A program made the translations under genes and the position numbers. Below are positions 43,293 through 51,982 of a stretch of DNA of 64,000 bases, piece by piece. The notes below the pieces were generated by a model. That model searched no databases. It was not told where the DNA came from and worked only from the letters and a program-made list of their open reading frames with translations. How positions within the stretch are numbered: position 1 is the first letter of the stretch; each line of letters begins with the position of its first letter. Source of the DNA: Ketobacter sp964016105 (GTDB lineage: Bacteria; Pseudomonadota; Gammaproteobacteria; Pseudomonadales; Ketobacteraceae); NCBI GenBank assembly GCA_964016105.1, contig CAXHEX010000013.1, positions 54,283 to 118,282 on the forward strand. Reading direction: 5' to 3'.

Positions 43293-43937
43293 ATGAAAAC
43301 ACGGGACCGTATTCTGGCAACTAGCCTGGAGCTGTTTAATCTTTGCGGCGAGCCCAACGTCACCACCATCGATATCGCCAACGAGATGGAAATCAGCCCA
43401 GGTAACCTCTATTACCACTTCCGCAACAAGGATGAGATCATCTTTGAGCTGTTTCAGCACTTCGAGTCCAGTATGACAGAGGTTCTGCAATCTGATCTAA
43501 GCCCTGACTTGGAGATGATGGATTATTGGATGTTTATCCATTTAATTTTCGAGAAAATCTGGCAGTATCGCTTTCTTTACCGAGACCCAGCCACCATCCT
43601 GGAACGCAATGACCGGCTGCGAAAAAAGTTTAATCGAGTGCTGGATAAGAAAGCAGCCACCTGCCGCAGCATAGTTAAGATGATGAATGACACCGGCCTT
43701 GTTGATCTTAGCGAGGATGAAGCGGAGAGACTCATAACCAATGCGGTAATCACCTGCACATACTGGCTTAATTACCGGCATATTCGCCATCAGGGGCAAT
43801 ACACTGAAGCCGATGATCTAGGCCTCGGAGTGCATCAAGTAATGAGTATATTCGCCCCATACTTACCTCGCTCAGGGCAGGAAATGCTGGATGCGGTGGC
43901 AGCGACCTACCTGGGCTCGGCAACCGATTCGTTTTGA
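43293..43937 (+). CDS. TetR/AcrR family transcriptional regulator
   Basis: A 214-residue regulator. The helix-turn-helix is at the N-terminus: RDRILATSLELFNLCGEPNVTT, then IANEMEISPGNLYYHFRNKDEII. The C-terminal domain (long helical, WIFIH-like MMDYWMFIHLIFEKIWQYRFLYRD) fits the 'TetR bacterial C-terminal' type seen in regulators close to PsrA-like proteins, but the ligand is unknown. It is divergent from gap across a 339-bp region. Its 3' end overlaps the convergent M48-like gene by 31 bp. Confidence 0.88.
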   Translation: MKTRDRILATSLELFNLCGEPNVTTIDIANEMEISPGNLYYHFRNKDEIIFELFQHFESSMTEVLQSDLSPDLEMMDYWMFIHLIFEKIWQYRFLYRDPATILERNDRLRKKFNRVLDKKAATCRSIVKMMNDTGLVDLSEDEAERLITNAVITCTYWLNYRHIRHQGQYTEADDLGLGVHQVMSIFAPYLPRSGQEMLDAVAATYLGSATDSF

Positions 43938-46126
43938 AAACTGGCTTCCACAGCAGATAAAATTGCCGTCACTCTCTCCTGGAGCTGTTGATTGAAACCT
44001 TCCAAATACTGGCACACGGCATTGGCCACCCTGTGACATGCTTCCGGGCATGTGGACGCTGAATCAAGATCCGCTACTTCGAACTGCACCACCTCTCCAA
44101 TTGTGAGCAAATCCGCGTCTTGGGCCCGAGCTGACGCAGCGAAACCAATTCCCCCCAGAGGATAAGCAACACCCCCTAGCACCTTCATCAACGACTCCAG
44201 TTCTATCAACAAATATTTTTGATAGCGGGCGCTCATTTGAGGCAGCATCTCCGTTTGGCGTTGGTTGTTCGCGTGCTCAACCAAAATTTGCCCCAGTACT
44301 TGGGTGTAGCTACGCAGTCGCTGCACACTCTCAAAGCAGCGGTAGAGAAAATTAAGGGCATCCACTAAGCGCAGAAAATGGGAGTGCATTTCCTGGGGGC
44401 TCATTTGCAATCGAGCCGGAACCTCTTGATTATCCATTGCCAATGCCAAACCGATGGCGGCCCGTCGTGAGAACATAGACTCATGGGTCGCAAGCCGAGT
44501 TTTATATTCGCTTTGTTCCTTAATTAAGGTGAGCCACTGAACCTCCAACTCGCGGGAAGCCAAATCGCCAGCCCCTTTGCACTCACCCATGACTTTGCGT
44601 GTGTTCATCAGGTTTTTGCGGAATTCATATTCCGCCACAGCAGTAGACAAGGGTCCGATCTGAGGTTGGTTGGCTTGCAGCTTTTTCTGAAGGTGCAGAT
44701 AGTCATGTAATAAGGATTGTTGAGCCTGATTACTGTATGTTTCGAACTCGTCTATTCGAATCACACGCCCACTGCTCTCCAACCCACAAAATACCTCGCG
44801 GCGCTTGGCTTTTTCCAGTTCCGCTTTTTGCAGCGACTGAACCTTTTGGCTGGCGTACACATCGGGATTTTCTATACCCTGGTGCTGGTATTGCTTGATG
44901 GTAACGTCACGACTGACTTTGGCCGGATCCCGCAACAAAGCAATAGCGGACCCAAGCAAAAAGCAGGCACCCTCTTCCTGGGTGTGTTCTACATTTATAA
45001 TCCGACCTAAATCCACTATGCGGCTTCTTGTCAGGGGCGTAACCAACTCTTCCATTTCTCTAATAAGTCGTGGACGCAAAGACAACTGCAGCGTATCTGC
45101 ATGGTCAACCACCAGGACGGGAAAGTTATCGGGTAGTTTCTTGGTGCGCCACACCTTTACCAATTCCTGGTTGGCATGGGCCTGACCGTAGTGAAGTGAA
45201 CGCAACCGAAACTGAGTTGAACGAAACTCAGTGGAACCCGCTACCCGCGCACTGAACAGGTCACCCACCATATCCACTTTTCGGCTGGCCACAAAAGTAA
45301 GCGAGCTGATGATCCGATAGATCAGGAAAAACGAACCTTGCACGGCAAAATCAAATGGCTTCAACACACGACCAATCCAGGATTGGCCGCTGACGTTATA
45401 CTCGCCTCCAACAGATGAGCCACGACTCAGACCAGTCTGGATGTAGAACCACCGGTCCACCGAACAGAGAATAGAGTAGCCATGCAGACTGGCATCGCGG
45501 GAATATCCGGCATAGGCATGTGCTATGACACCGGACAGTTGACGGGCACTCAACCCGTATAAAAGAGGTAGCCCAATCACTAACTCAGGGGCAGCCCCCA
45601 GAATGGCTCCCCGCAAACTGGAAGGCCGTAGCATCAAGCCCACTTCGGCATCCAGTTTCACACTGACGGGCTTGGGACCGTTGAGGAGCTTGGCGATTCG
45701 GTTTACAAAAGCATGTAGCTCAGGCTGGGATTGCTCCGATACTTCCAGGTAGTTCTTGCTGGCACAACCAATAATCACCAAGCGGCGCACCAAAGCGGCA
45801 ATGAAGCTGAACAGCAGAAGGTTTCCCACTCCAAAAATAGCCAAGGCCAACCCGGCGCCCTTGGTTTCGTCGTAAGAATCAACCAGCTGCACAGTGAAAT
45901 CCACCCATATCAAGGTGGACACCAACAAAATGAATGCGAACAGCGCGGGTACTAATAACGCCAGCGTGGCCGCCCAAATCATTTTCACGCGATCGCCCAT
46001 ACTGGTCTTGGAAGTGGCAATGTCCAGCCTAAAGCCGTTTGTTATGTCGTCTTGGCTGTAGCCTTGTTCCAACCTATGAGCATTACCCGAGCCGCGGCGC
46101 ACTGGACCTTCCCATTCCATGGTCAT
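43907..46126 (-). CDS. M48-type membrane protein with degenerate zinc site
   Basis: A 739-residue protein with two N-terminal membrane segments (about 48-80 and 90-122). A peptidase M48-like region follows. In active relatives the stretch after LVIGLPLLYGLSARQLSGV reads AHEFGH; here it is IAHAYAGYSRD (residues 202-212), so the HExxH motif is lost. The downstream third-ligand region reads SRKVDMVGDLFSARVAGS (about 282-299), where the usual Glu is absent. The long C-terminal half (about 330-739) is helical with Gln/Leu heptads and no known domain. I chose the ATG at 46126; a GTG at 46156 is possible. Function unknown; not expected to be a zinc protease. Confidence 0.8.
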   Translation of the reverse strand: MTMEWEGPVRRGSGNAHRLEQGYSQDDITNGFRLDIATSKTSMGDRVKMIWAATLALLVPALFAFILLVSTLIWVDFTVQLVDSYDETKGAGLALAIFGVGNLLLFSFIAALVRRLVIIGCASKNYLEVSEQSQPELHAFVNRIAKLLNGPKPVSVKLDAEVGLMLRPSSLRGAILGAAPELVIGLPLLYGLSARQLSGVIAHAYAGYSRDASLHGYSILCSVDRWFYIQTGLSRGSSVGGEYNVSGQSWIGRVLKPFDFAVQGSFFLIYRIISSLTFVASRKVDMVGDLFSARVAGSTEFRSTQFRLRSLHYGQAHANQELVKVWRTKKLPDNFPVLVVDHADTLQLSLRPRLIREMEELVTPLTRSRIVDLGRIINVEHTQEEGACFLLGSAIALLRDPAKVSRDVTIKQYQHQGIENPDVYASQKVQSLQKAELEKAKRREVFCGLESSGRVIRIDEFETYSNQAQQSLLHDYLHLQKKLQANQPQIGPLSTAVAEYEFRKNLMNTRKVMGECKGAGDLASRELEVQWLTLIKEQSEYKTRLATHESMFSRRAAIGLALAMDNQEVPARLQMSPQEMHSHFLRLVDALNFLYRCFESVQRLRSYTQVLGQILVEHANNQRQTEMLPQMSARYQKYLLIELESLMKVLGGVAYPLGGIGFAASARAQDADLLTIGEVVQFEVADLDSASTCPEACHRVANAVCQYLEGFNQQLQERVTAILSAVEASFQNESVAEPR

Positions 46127-46355
46127 TGCTAAATTGTTCGACCCGTCAGGCAGCACTGATCTAGCCCCCCACCTGAGAACAAATTTCTGAATTAAATATA
46201 ATTTGAATGGGTTTTAACCGCACCGAATTCAACCATTTTTTGGATAATTACAGAGCAATATAGCAAAGCCAAGTCCATTACGACGTGGGCATCCTGGGGG
46301 CATTCTGTGAAGAATTGTAGACCTTTGTAACGACCGGAATTTAAAGGTATTTTTC

Positions 46356-46994
46356 TCATTGCTTCGAACGAAAAATGTGCACTAGATCAAATTTCTCAGA
46401 CTCGTCCAGATCCGGCAGAGTCCGCGCTTGATACTTAGCCACCTTCTCCAGGTTCGGAAAGCGAGAACAAAGGTCCCGCAATCTGGACTCCGCCACTATG
46501 GCCTCACCACCATTGTCGATATGTGCCACCACCGCGCTCAGCCCCTCTTCCTCATAGCAGATATCCGCTGCCAACAGCAAACAATCTGAGCTTACTGGCA
46601 AACAAGAAAGGGTAGGCAGATCAACGTGATTAAGCTGGGCATTGGCGCGGCAGGCCTGCAACGCCCCTGGGTCAATATCCACGGCCACCGCGGAAGCGGC
46701 ACCTGCCTTCAATGCGGCGATCGCGGCAACGCCAGATCCGGCACCAAAATCCAAAACCCGTCGCCCCTCAACAAACCCGGGATTATCCAGTATCCATTTA
46801 GCCAGCGCTTGGCCACCTCCCCAACAAAAAGCCCAATAGGGGGGTGCATCCATAAGCCTGGCATAATCGCCATGTACCAGGCTGTGCCGGGGATAGTCGT
46901 CTTGCAACAAATACAATTTTATCAGGGGAGTGAGGGGTAACGCAGTTTGCTTACACCCCACCCCCACTAAAATGGTGGGCAGATCGCTACTCAA
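46356..46994 (-). CDS. Class I SAM-dependent methyltransferase (PrmA/ETFB-type)
   Basis: A 212-residue protein with motif I RVLDFGAGSGVAAIAALKAGA and motif II SAVAVDIDPGALQACRANAQLN. The PPYWAFCWGGGQALAKWIL lead-in is shared with the electron-transfer-flavoprotein beta-subunit lysine methyltransferase family and 'nicotinamide N-methylase-like' proteins. The substrate is probably a protein, but that is inference. No ETF genes are nearby. Confidence 0.82.
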   Translation of the reverse strand: MSSDLPTILVGVGCKQTALPLTPLIKLYLLQDDYPRHSLVHGDYARLMDAPPYWAFCWGGGQALAKWILDNPGFVEGRRVLDFGAGSGVAAIAALKAGAASAVAVDIDPGALQACRANAQLNHVDLPTLSCLPVSSDCLLLAADICYEEEGLSAVVAHIDNGGEAIVAESRLRDLCSRFPNLEKVAKYQARTLPDLDESEKFDLVHIFRSKQ

Positions 46995-47053
46995 ATTTGA
47001 TTCGCTCTCGCAGCACTGAGCCCATATGAAGCCTCACATTGAGGCCAAGTCTA

Positions 47054-47491
47054 TTACATAGCGGCTTTTTGATCCGATAGATGGTGGCACCGAACACTGG
47101 CATCATACAACTCCTGCAAAACATCTGACCGGCTTATGATTCCCACCAGCTTATCCTGCTCTACCACCGGGTAGACTTTGGGTTTGGCGGTATCAAACAT
47201 TTCCGCCAATGAAGCAATGGACATATCGGGGCTGACCGTAGCCACCTCTCTACTCATCACATCGCCTGCGTTGGCAGTTAAATCGCAATAAAAGGCCGTG
47301 TTCAGCATTTCTTTTATGCAATCCTGTTCTGAAACAAAACCAATCACGCGCTTTTCTTTATCAAGCACTGGTGCGCCGGAAATCTTATGCTCAAGCAGCA
47401 CGGCAACCACATCACCCACGTCGTCCCGCACATCAAAACTAACCACTTTGCGGCTCATGCAGTCTTTCACTACCACAGTTTTGTCTACCAT
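47054..47491 (-). CDS. CBS domain-pair protein
   Basis: A 145-residue protein made of two CBS domains (about 8-62 and 75-130): VKDCMSRKVVSFDVRDDVGDVVAVLLEHKISGAPVLD, then VMSREVATVSPDMSIASLAEMFDTAKPKVYPVVEQDKLVGIISRSDVL. Such pairs bind adenine nucleotides and sense energy state; no effector domain is attached. I chose the ATG at 47491, preceded by AGGAGG 5 nt upstream. It is a single gene between a methyltransferase and a divergent reductase. Confidence 0.9.
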   Translation of the reverse strand: MVDKTVVVKDCMSRKVVSFDVRDDVGDVVAVLLEHKISGAPVLDKEKRVIGFVSEQDCIKEMLNTAFYCDLTANAGDVMSREVATVSPDMSIASLAEMFDTAKPKVYPVVEQDKLVGIISRSDVLQELYDASVRCHHLSDQKAAM

Positions 47492-47814
47492 GTTACCTCC
47501 TCGCATAAAGCGACATTCTTTATTATTGTTAGATCAATTATTGGCCGACAAAGACACTGAATTAGACTTTGTTAGTAAAACAATGTCACAGCTGCGCGGG
47601 TTGCTCAACTAAAATTGGCCAGTGAAAACACCCATAACCAGGCATTGCTACGTAACCTGCTGATCCTTATCCATAATTGCAACCAGTCCTAGTTGTAACC
47701 AGGCGTATCGTATTTCTTTTATAACCGAAATTTTGTCCGATTCAACGCTTGAAACCACACTTTCAACCGTCTTACCCTAAGCACCGTTTAAGAACTCCAC
47801 ACAGAGGCGCCCCC
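47492..47814. other. Intergenic region between CBS protein and reductase genes
   Basis: A 323-nt divergent gap. It contains a near-exact direct repeat, TTGCAACCAG (47678-47687) and TTGTAACCAG (47694-47703). I see no coding sequence, RNA gene or clear promoter pair. A small frame starting near 47490 is treated under rejected items. Confidence 0.5.
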
Positions 47815-49023
47815 ATGGCCAATTTCGCAGACCGACCGTTCGATATTGTGGTTTTCGGAGCCACCGGCTTCACCGGCGGACTTACCGCCGAATATCTTGT
47901 GAATTGTAAAGAATCTGAATCCCTGAAAATTGCCATTGCCGGCAGAAACCCAAGCAAATTGGAAGCCTGCAAACAGCACCTGCTGGGATTAAATCCCAAC
48001 GCAAATGTGTCTGTACTGGAAGCAGAATCGGACAGTTTAACCAGCCTCAAAGCCATGGCTGCGCAAACCAAAGTGGTCATCACCACCGTTGGGCCTTATC
48101 TAAAATACGGTGAGCTTTTGGTAGCGGCCTGTGTAGAAGAAGAAACCCACTATGTGGATCTCACCGGCGAACCAGAATTTGTGGAAGAGACCGAATTTAA
48201 ATACCAGCAAAGAGCCAGAGAAAAGCAAATCAAAATCGTCAACTCCTGTGGCTTTGACAGTGTTCCTCACGACTTGGGAGCACTGTACACGGTACATCAA
48301 CTGAATAAATTGCTTGGCGACAGTAATGCTGGGAAATCCCCGGTAAAAGTGGAAGGCTTCGTACAAGCTATGGGCGCATTTTCTGGGGGCACCTGGCACT
48401 CCGCCATCACCCAATTTTCACGTATGAGGGAGTACCAGAAAAAACGAAAGATCTGGAAAAAGTCCAAACATTCGGAACCCACGGATCGCCGCAGAACCCG
48501 AGTGATGTCACCGGTAGTTAAGTACATAAAACCGTTTGAGGCCTGGGCTTGCCCGTTTCCCTCCATTGACCCTCAGGTGGTGAAACGTACCGCAGCAGCC
48601 CGCCCCGAGTTCGGGCCAGACTTTATCTATGGCCATTATATTCTGGTAAAAAAACTGCCTAAATTGGTGGGAGGGGTCATGGGTACAGGCGCCATTGTGG
48701 CACTGTCGCAATTCAAATTTACCCGCAATAGATTGCTTAAAGTGAAAGATCCTGGGCAAGGGCCGAGCGAATCAACCAGAGAAAAATCCTGGTTCAAGGT
48801 GAGCTTTATTGGTGAGAGCCAGGGCCTTCACGTTTGGACAGAGGTGAGCGGCGGGGATCCCGGCTATGGTGAAACCGCAAAAATGCTGGCAGAATCCGCA
48901 CTTTGCTTGGCCTTCGACAAGAACCTGCCGGAAAACTTCGGTATTGTTACACCGGGCGCAGCCATGGGTACCGCTCTTATTGATCGCCTACAGGCATCGG
49001 GTATTCAATTTCGTACACTCTAA
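47815..49023 (+). CDS. Saccharopine dehydrogenase-like / trans-acting enoyl reductase family protein
   Basis: A 402-residue protein with an N-terminal Rossmann fold (FDIVVFGATGFTGGLTAEYL) and IAIAGRNPSKLE. The conserved TVGPYLKYGELLVAACVEEETHYVDLTGEPEFV and VNSCGFDSVPHDLGA follow. The family includes actinobacterial trans-acting enoyl reductases for phenolic lipids and many uncharacterised proteins in lipid-storing marine bacteria. The substrate is unknown. I chose the ATG at 47815, the family start. The SRPBCC gene follows 13 nt downstream, so the two may act on the same lipid-like ligand (inference). Confidence 0.9.
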   Translation: MANFADRPFDIVVFGATGFTGGLTAEYLVNCKESESLKIAIAGRNPSKLEACKQHLLGLNPNANVSVLEAESDSLTSLKAMAAQTKVVITTVGPYLKYGELLVAACVEEETHYVDLTGEPEFVEETEFKYQQRAREKQIKIVNSCGFDSVPHDLGALYTVHQLNKLLGDSNAGKSPVKVEGFVQAMGAFSGGTWHSAITQFSRMREYQKKRKIWKKSKHSEPTDRRRTRVMSPVVKYIKPFEAWACPFPSIDPQVVKRTAAARPEFGPDFIYGHYILVKKLPKLVGGVMGTGAIVALSQFKFTRNRLLKVKDPGQGPSESTREKSWFKVSFIGESQGLHVWTEVSGGDPGYGETAKMLAESALCLAFDKNLPENFGIVTPGAAMGTALIDRLQASGIQFRTL

Positions 49024-49036
49024 AACGGAGGCTTCA

Positions 49037-49471
49037 GTGAGCAGTCAATTTATCCAGATGAATGTGGAATTTAATGCCCCCCTGGACACCATATTCAACC
49101 AGCTATCGGATCACGAAAAGATGGGAGAAGTGCTCAACGCCAACGTTAAGCGGATAAAAGATGGTGATGAATACGTTAACGGCATTGGTTCTGTGCGCCG
49201 TATCACCCCTGTGCCCTTAGCTGGGTTTGAAGAGACCGTGACCGCGTTCGAACCCAACAAGCTAATCGAGTACACCATTACCAAGGGGACTCCCCTCAAA
49301 AATCATTTCGGACGAATGCTGTTTAGCGAGCATGAGGGCAAAACCCACCTGCACTACACCATTCAGTTTCAGCCGAAACTCCCAATTCCCTTGGCTGGGA
49401 GAGTGGTGAAAACCGTATTAGAAAAAATACTCTTGTCGGGCCTGGAAAAGCTGGCAAGGCAGTACAAATAA
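49037..49471 (+). CDS. SRPBCC (START/polyketide cyclase-like) family protein
   Basis: A 144-residue protein. The pattern MNVEFNAPLDTIFNQLSDHEKMGEVLNANV at the start and a C-terminal long helix (AGRVVKTVLEKILLSGLEKLARQY) fit the SRPBCC helix-grip fold that binds hydrophobic ligands. I chose the GTG at 49037 because GGAG sits 6 nt upstream and it fits the family; longer frames re-read the previous gene. It is in an apparent operon with the reductase. Confidence 0.88.
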   Translation: MSSQFIQMNVEFNAPLDTIFNQLSDHEKMGEVLNANVKRIKDGDEYVNGIGSVRRITPVPLAGFEETVTAFEPNKLIEYTITKGTPLKNHFGRMLFSEHEGKTHLHYTIQFQPKLPIPLAGRVVKTVLEKILLSGLEKLARQYK

Positions 49472-49612
49472 AGACAGGTCAGTTGGATCCGGCCTACTAA
49501 TTAACCGACATTATTTGAAAGGCCTCGCAATCTACTGAATTTTATCCACTTTGATCTTGGTCTTTAGCCAGTCTGTGCTTTAATTAGAGCATCTACGCCA
49601 TGGAGAATAAGG

Positions 49613-50374
49613 ATGAAAAAGACGCTCACAGCACTCACTCTCGGCATGAGCTTATCACTGCACGCCAACGCGGATTTTATTGGTATTTACGCTGGCGCAG
49701 GCACCATTAGCTACGACCTGTCGGCGGATTTCACGGACTTGACGGGGGGCGCCACCCAAATCGATTTGGAGAATGACCTGGGCCTTAAAGGCGACAGTGG
49801 CAACTATTTCTACGTTGCCTTTGAACACCCCATACCCTTTCTACCCAACGTGAAGATTTCCCACTCAGACATCAGCGAAAGTGGAACCACCACCCTCAAT
49901 CGCGAAATTGTGTTTGACGGAAAAACATTCCCCGCTGGAGCTGAGGTGGTTTCCACCGCAGATTTCACCCATAACGATTTCACCTTCTACTATGAATTTC
50001 TGGATAATTGGGTGAATCTGGATTTGGGAGTAACAGCACGCCAGTTCGATGGAGAAATTTCCGGTCAGGCTTCTCTCCAAGGCAACACAGTGACGGCCAC
50101 CCAGCCTTTGGATTTCGTAGCCCCCATGCTCTACGGCATGGCGCAATTTGACCTACCCTTTACAGGCCTTTATGTGCAGGCCAGTGGAAATTGGGTTGGA
50201 TTTGGCGGCGCCCAGCTAATGGACCTGTGGGCTAAATTGGGTTACGAGTTTTCATTTGGCCTGGGAGTTGAAGCCGGATTTCGCAAGCTGACAGCGGAAC
50301 TGGACGATGTTGACGATACCGATGCTGACATTACGTTGGACGGAACCTACCTGGCCGCCACCTTTCATTTCTAG
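49613..50374 (+). CDS. Outer-membrane beta-barrel protein (TIGR04219-type)
   Basis: A 253-residue protein with a signal peptide (MKKTLTALTLGMSLSLHANA). The mature part alternates strands (FIGIYAGAGTISYDLSADF ... FYYEFLDNWVNLDLGVTARQF ... LWAKLGYEFSFGLGVEAGFRKL) and ends in a C-terminal Phe (YLAATFHF), the Bam recognition signal. The pattern fits the TIGR04219 outer-membrane family, whose role is unknown. GGA lies 8 nt before the ATG. It ends at a bidirectional terminator. Confidence 0.87.
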   Translation: MKKTLTALTLGMSLSLHANADFIGIYAGAGTISYDLSADFTDLTGGATQIDLENDLGLKGDSGNYFYVAFEHPIPFLPNVKISHSDISESGTTTLNREIVFDGKTFPAGAEVVSTADFTHNDFTFYYEFLDNWVNLDLGVTARQFDGEISGQASLQGNTVTATQPLDFVAPMLYGMAQFDLPFTGLYVQASGNWVGFGGAQLMDLWAKLGYEFSFGLGVEAGFRKLTAELDDVDDTDADITLDGTYLAATFHF

Positions 50375-50389
50375 CTAAGATCTCAAACT

Positions 50390-50418
50390 AAAAAAGCGGC
50401 TATGAAAGCCGCTTTTTT
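50390..50418. terminator. Bidirectional terminator between OMP gene and purC
   Basis: AAAAAAGCGGC (50390-50400)/GCCGCTTTTTT (50408-50418) with a 7-nt loop. It lies 15 nt past the OMP stop and 21 nt past the purC stop on the other strand. Confidence 0.9.
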
Positions 50419-50439
50419 GATGCCAGAAAGATTAAGGTG

Positions 50440-51153
50440 TTAGTCGAACTTCATTCCCAATCTTAGCCCCACTTCTTCGTAGGACTCCACAACATCACCA
50501 AGCCCCTGACGGAATCGGTCTTTATCCAACTTCTTACGGGTGTCTTTATCCCATAACCGACACCCATCTGGAGTGAATTCATCGCCAAGCACTACCCGCC
50601 CCTCATACAAGCCGAATTCCAACTTGTGATCCACTAAAAGCATATCGCCTTCAAGGAACAGAGCCTTTAATACGTCATTAACTTTGAAAGTTAATTCTTT
50701 CATCTGGTCCACATGGGATTTTTCTGCCCAACCGAAAGTTTGGATATGGGATTCATTAATCATAGGATCCCCCAAACTGTCGTTCTTCAGGAAGAACTCA
50801 AAGGTGGGAGGATTCAAATCCTTACCCTCTTCTATTCCCAGGCGTCGACACATACTGCCCGCCGCAATGTTCCGCACTACACATTCAACCGGGAACATTT
50901 TCAGGTTTTTTACTAACGCTTCCTGGTCATTGAGTAGTTTTATGAAGTGTGTTTCGATACCCGCCGCCTGAAGTTTTTCCATTACAAAAGCATTGAACTT
51001 GTTGTTGACCATGCCTTTACGGTCCAGCTGCTCCACTTTTTTTCCATCAAAAGCGGACGTATCGTTACGAAACAAAAGGATAAGCGAATTGGGGTCATCC
51101 GTTGCGTATACGGATTTGGCTTTGCCTTTGTATAGTTCGTCGCGTTTTTCCAT
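50440..51153 (-). CDS. purC: SAICAR synthetase (phosphoribosylaminoimidazole-succinocarboxamide synthase)
   Basis: Joins CAIR and aspartate with ATP in de novo purine synthesis. The 237-residue protein starts KRDELYKGKAKSVYATDDPN, the family signature, and has FRNDTSAFDGKK, VECVVRNIAAGSMCRR and LVDHKLEFG. I chose the ATG at 51153; the frame extends further into the MBL gene but without family sequence. Confidence 0.96.
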   Translation of the reverse strand: MEKRDELYKGKAKSVYATDDPNSLILLFRNDTSAFDGKKVEQLDRKGMVNNKFNAFVMEKLQAAGIETHFIKLLNDQEALVKNLKMFPVECVVRNIAAGSMCRRLGIEEGKDLNPPTFEFFLKNDSLGDPMINESHIQTFGWAEKSHVDQMKELTFKVNDVLKALFLEGDMLLVDHKLEFGLYEGRVVLGDEFTPDGCRLWDKDTRKKLDKDRFRQGLGDVVESYEEVGLRLGMKFD

Positions 51154-51196
51154 TTTTTCACCTAATTGATTCAACGTTAGATTATCGGTTGTAGAA

Positions 51197-51982
51197 CTAC
51201 AAAACCGCTTCCGCAGCTTCAACCTCTAACCAATCAAAGCCTGAAGTTTGCTGAGCAACCGTGATTGTGTTTTCCTCACAACCCTCTACCGACAATAGGG
51301 CTTCCACTGCCAACTGAGGGTGATTATTCCTTTGGCTGATATGGGTCACCACCAGGTTTTGGATTACCGATACATCCAGTTCTGACAACATTTGTGCCGC
51401 CTGTTGATTGTTCAGATGGCCAAGTGGACCAGCCACTCGGCGCTTTAGAGAAGCAGGATAAGGCCCGTCCGCCAACATTTGCAAATCGTGGTTACATTCC
51501 AGCATCAGGCTATCACAACCCTGGTACATTGAAACCATATGGGGAGTGACCGCACCGGTATCCGTCACTACCCCCAGTTTTTTACTTTGGGATTCAAACA
51601 CAAATTGACAGGGCTCTTTTGCATCATGGGGCACCGGCAGCGGGCGAACCACAATATTAGCCAGGCGAAACTCGTCATGGGGTGTAATGATATGAGTCAG
51701 ATGCTGGTGTAATAGGCCTTGCAGCTTGCTGGCCCAAGTACCCCAGGTGGCATACACAGGGACCCCAATTTTGTTTGCCAACCGGGCCACTCCCTTGATG
51801 TGATCGGAATGCTCGTGGGTCACCAGGATAGCGCACAAATCCTCAGCACCCACGCCCAGATTTGCCATTCTGGCCAAGGCTTCTTTGGCGGAAAACCCGC
51901 AGTCGAGCATTAAACAGCCTGAATCACTTTTAATGAGTGTGCCATTGCCCTCACTGCCGCTGCCAATGGAGGCGAACTTCAC
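51197..51982 (-). CDS. MBL-fold metallohydrolase (YycJ/WalJ-like)
   Basis: A 261-residue metallo-beta-lactamase-fold protein. The metal site is THEHSDHIKG near residue 55-64. Further ligands lie in PHDAKEPCQFVF, VVTDTGAVTPHM and HISQRNNHPQLA. It begins MKFASIGSGSEGNGTLIKS, like YycJ/WalJ proteins, which have been described as nuclease-like and linked to DNA and cell-wall homeostasis in Gram-positive bacteria. It lies between bamC and purC, as in Pseudomonas. Function in this group is unknown. Confidence 0.9.
   Translation of the reverse strand: MKFASIGSGSEGNGTLIKSDSGCLMLDCGFSAKEALARMANLGVGAEDLCAILVTHEHSDHIKGVARLANKIGVPVYATWGTWASKLQGLLHQHLTHIITPHDEFRLANIVVRPLPVPHDAKEPCQFVFESQSKKLGVVTDTGAVTPHMVSMYQGCDSLMLECNHDLQMLADGPYPASLKRRVAGPLGHLNNQQAAQMLSELDVSVIQNLVVTHISQRNNHPQLAVEALLSVEGCEENTITVAQQTSGFDWLEVEAAEAVL

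Noticed and set aside
47490..47612. A 40-residue plus-strand frame (MLPPRIKRHSLLLLDQLLADK...) divergent to the CBS gene.
   Set aside because: It has no ribosome site on its strand, overlaps the CBS start and its AGGAGG, and matches no family I know. The amphipathic look is not enough to call a gene.
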